Below, piece after piece: positions 52,350-55,300 of a stretch of 64,000 nucleotides of DNA. The notes under the pieces are model-generated. The model made no database searches. It worked only from the letters and a program-made list of their open reading frames with translations, and had not been told where the DNA came from. This DNA is from Petrosia ficiformis (taxonomy: Eukaryota > Porifera > Demospongiae > Haplosclerida > Petrosiidae): NCBI GenBank assembly GCA_947044365.1, contig OX345639.1, positions 9,224,718-9,288,717 of the forward strand, written 5' to 3'. How positions within the stretch are numbered: the first letter of the stretch is position 1; each line of letters opens with the position of its first letter. The translations under genes were made by a program, and so were the position numbers.

Positions 52350-55300
52350 GTATATCATTATATATATATACATTGTGTATGTGACCTGGGTTTAGAGTTT
52401 ATGGTTTTAAGGTTAGGATATTGGTAGCATAACAGATCAGGTTATGTCACAGCTGCTATTCAGCTCATTAATAAATTCCACATCGTTAACTTGTGATAAC
52501 TGAATATCCTTGTCTTATATATAACTGAATTCTACATTACCATGAACTAGTATAAACTACTACATGATTATTGCATTACCGATGATACATTGCTAAACCT
52601 CCATCTGATATTAAATTATTGACTAATAAATGGTCAAGTGTTGGTGAATGGTTTGTCTAGTGGTCTAATGGTTTGTCTAGTGGTCTAATGAGTAATTAGT
52701 CCAGTAATGTAATGCTTAATACAATGGTGTAGTGGTTAGTCTGGTACTAATCCAGTGGTCTAATGGTTTGTCTAGTGGTCTAATGAGTAATTAGTCCAGT
52801 AATGTAATGCTTAATACAATGGTGTAGTGGTTAGTCTGGTACTAATCCAGTGGTCTAATGGTTTGTCTAGTGGTCTAATGAGTAATTAGTCCAGTAATGT
52901 AATGCTTAATACAATGGTGTAGTGGTTAGTCTGGTACTAATCCAGTGGTCTAATGGTTTGTCTAGTGGTCTAATGAGTAATTAGTCCAGTAATGTAATGC
53001 TTAATACAATGGTGTAGTGGTTAGTCTGGTACTAATCCAGTGGTCTAATGGTTTGTCTAGTGGTCTAATGAGTAATTAGTCCAGTAATGTAATGCTTAAT
53101 ACAATGGTGTAGTGGTTAGTCTGGTACTAATCCAGTGGTCTAATGGTTTGTCTAGTGGTCTGATGGTTAATCAATGATTAGTCCAGTGGTCTAATGGTTG
53201 TCTAGGAGTCTAATGGTTACTCTAGCATTAATCCAGTTATCATTGGACTTACTAATCAAAGAGAAAGAGATGGAGAAGACAAACAGACAGACAGACAGAC
53301 AGACAAACAGAAAGCATCTCTGCCCTCCTTTCCTCTCCATATCGAAGTATATTATGTGTATATGTTGAGTCCTATCAATAATCAGATTAACAACCTTTAC
53401 AGTCAAACCACAAGAGTAATCAACCTACCATCTCATGCCTTAGCTATTTCCAAATAAAGAATATTATCATCTAATGATTCCATCGTGTGGACTAGAAATA
53501 ATCCAAGTCACACATTCCTAAGGTTATATTTCTCAACACACATTAACTGCATGTTTCTGCTTGTTACAACACTCCTACATTTGCAGCCAATAGACAGGAA
53601 TTCCTACCACATTCTGTGCCATACATAATCTAATTAATTAATCATTGAGTTAATTAAATAATTTCATTTCATTACCCTCGTTAGATGTGGCATGTGTTGT
53701 GTGAAATCTGCATTCTTTTTCGGTGTGTTGTCTTGGTTACCATTTCAAAATAAGCTTATACTATACTAATAACAGTTTACATATCACATGACTTACATAG
53801 TATACCAAGAATATTTCACTAATAATTATTGAGCCTTACTGAAATTAGGTCCTACGGATGTAGTGGTGACATAACTTAGGATACAATGAGAAGGCCAATT
53901 GACTAGCAAGCCTTATAGATGAAATCTGTGATCTGATTAATGACATCAATTAATTAGAATACCAAGAATATAATTATCATCAATGAAATTATCTAGTACA
54001 ATACGTAGATATATACTTGGCATCTAGCTGATGACATCACAATAACATACAACAAGCCTGTTGTATGTACAATAGATGATTTATATCTACATTGCGTGTA
54101 TATCGATGATGTATTCATTTATTCAGAGAAATGAAGGTCAATGAAATTATCTAGTACAATACGTAGATATATACTTGGCATCTAGCTGATGACATCACAA
54201 TAACATACAACAAGCCTGTTGTATGTACAATAGATGATTTATATCTACATTGCGTGTATATCGATGATGTATTCATTCATTCAGAGAAATAAAGGTCTGA
54301 TGTCATAATCCTCTAGTTACTATCCAATCAAACCACAAATTCTAACTAACTAACTATGCCCATAATACAGTACATTTGTATCTATAGATTAATCATGTAT
54401 TCATTCATTCAGACAAGTGAGCTGGTATCAGAATCCTCCACCAAACCACACACTATAACCACACCTACCACCACACGCACTATGTCCAATCAATATGTCA
54501 CTCCTAAGAGTCATGAAGAGAAGCTTGAAGATATTCAGAAATGTACTCAAAGGTACGCACATACATTAACTGAATTGTGTTACTTTATCTCATTTTAGTC
54601 TCTCGGAAAGCTCCACCCACTCTTCATCAACCCCACCTACGTATACATGCCTTTCAACATCAACTGTTAGTACTGAAAATGACATATCAATTGGCCAATC
54701 TGTTCTGTTGCACAGGTACACACATACATACATGTGTATGTGATCCAGCCAGACTTTCCCACACTTAGAGTATTACATGTTTTTGCATGCACACGAAATT
54801 TAATACAATTATTTAATGTAAATACTAATTGTTTAGCCCACAATACTCATGAACTACAGCTGTGAAGATGAGTGAAATGCCAAAAGTCAAAATTATGGTT
54901 TATTTTTGTCCAAGTATAGAGTTGGCACAAATAATTGCCTGTCTTTTGAAGAAGCTGGCAAAGAATTAATTACTTTGACACTTTGGCTTATATATATATA
55001 TTATAATCTGAGAGTATTACTACTACTACTGGCCAGCAGCTGTTTAGGACAGGCTAATACCACATTCGCCTTTTTCAGTGTACACATAGTGTTCTTATAC
55101 AATTATTTTCTTGTGTGTATAGATTTCAAACCTTTTTAGAAATATTGTCTCCAAAATGCATGACAAACAACCCAATTGCAGGTAATAGGAACCACATTAA
55201 CCTCCTTCAGTATACACATATGTTCTTATACAAGCGTTTTGTTATGTGTATAGATGACATACAAACATTTTTAGAATTGTAGTTCCCAAAGCGCTTGCCA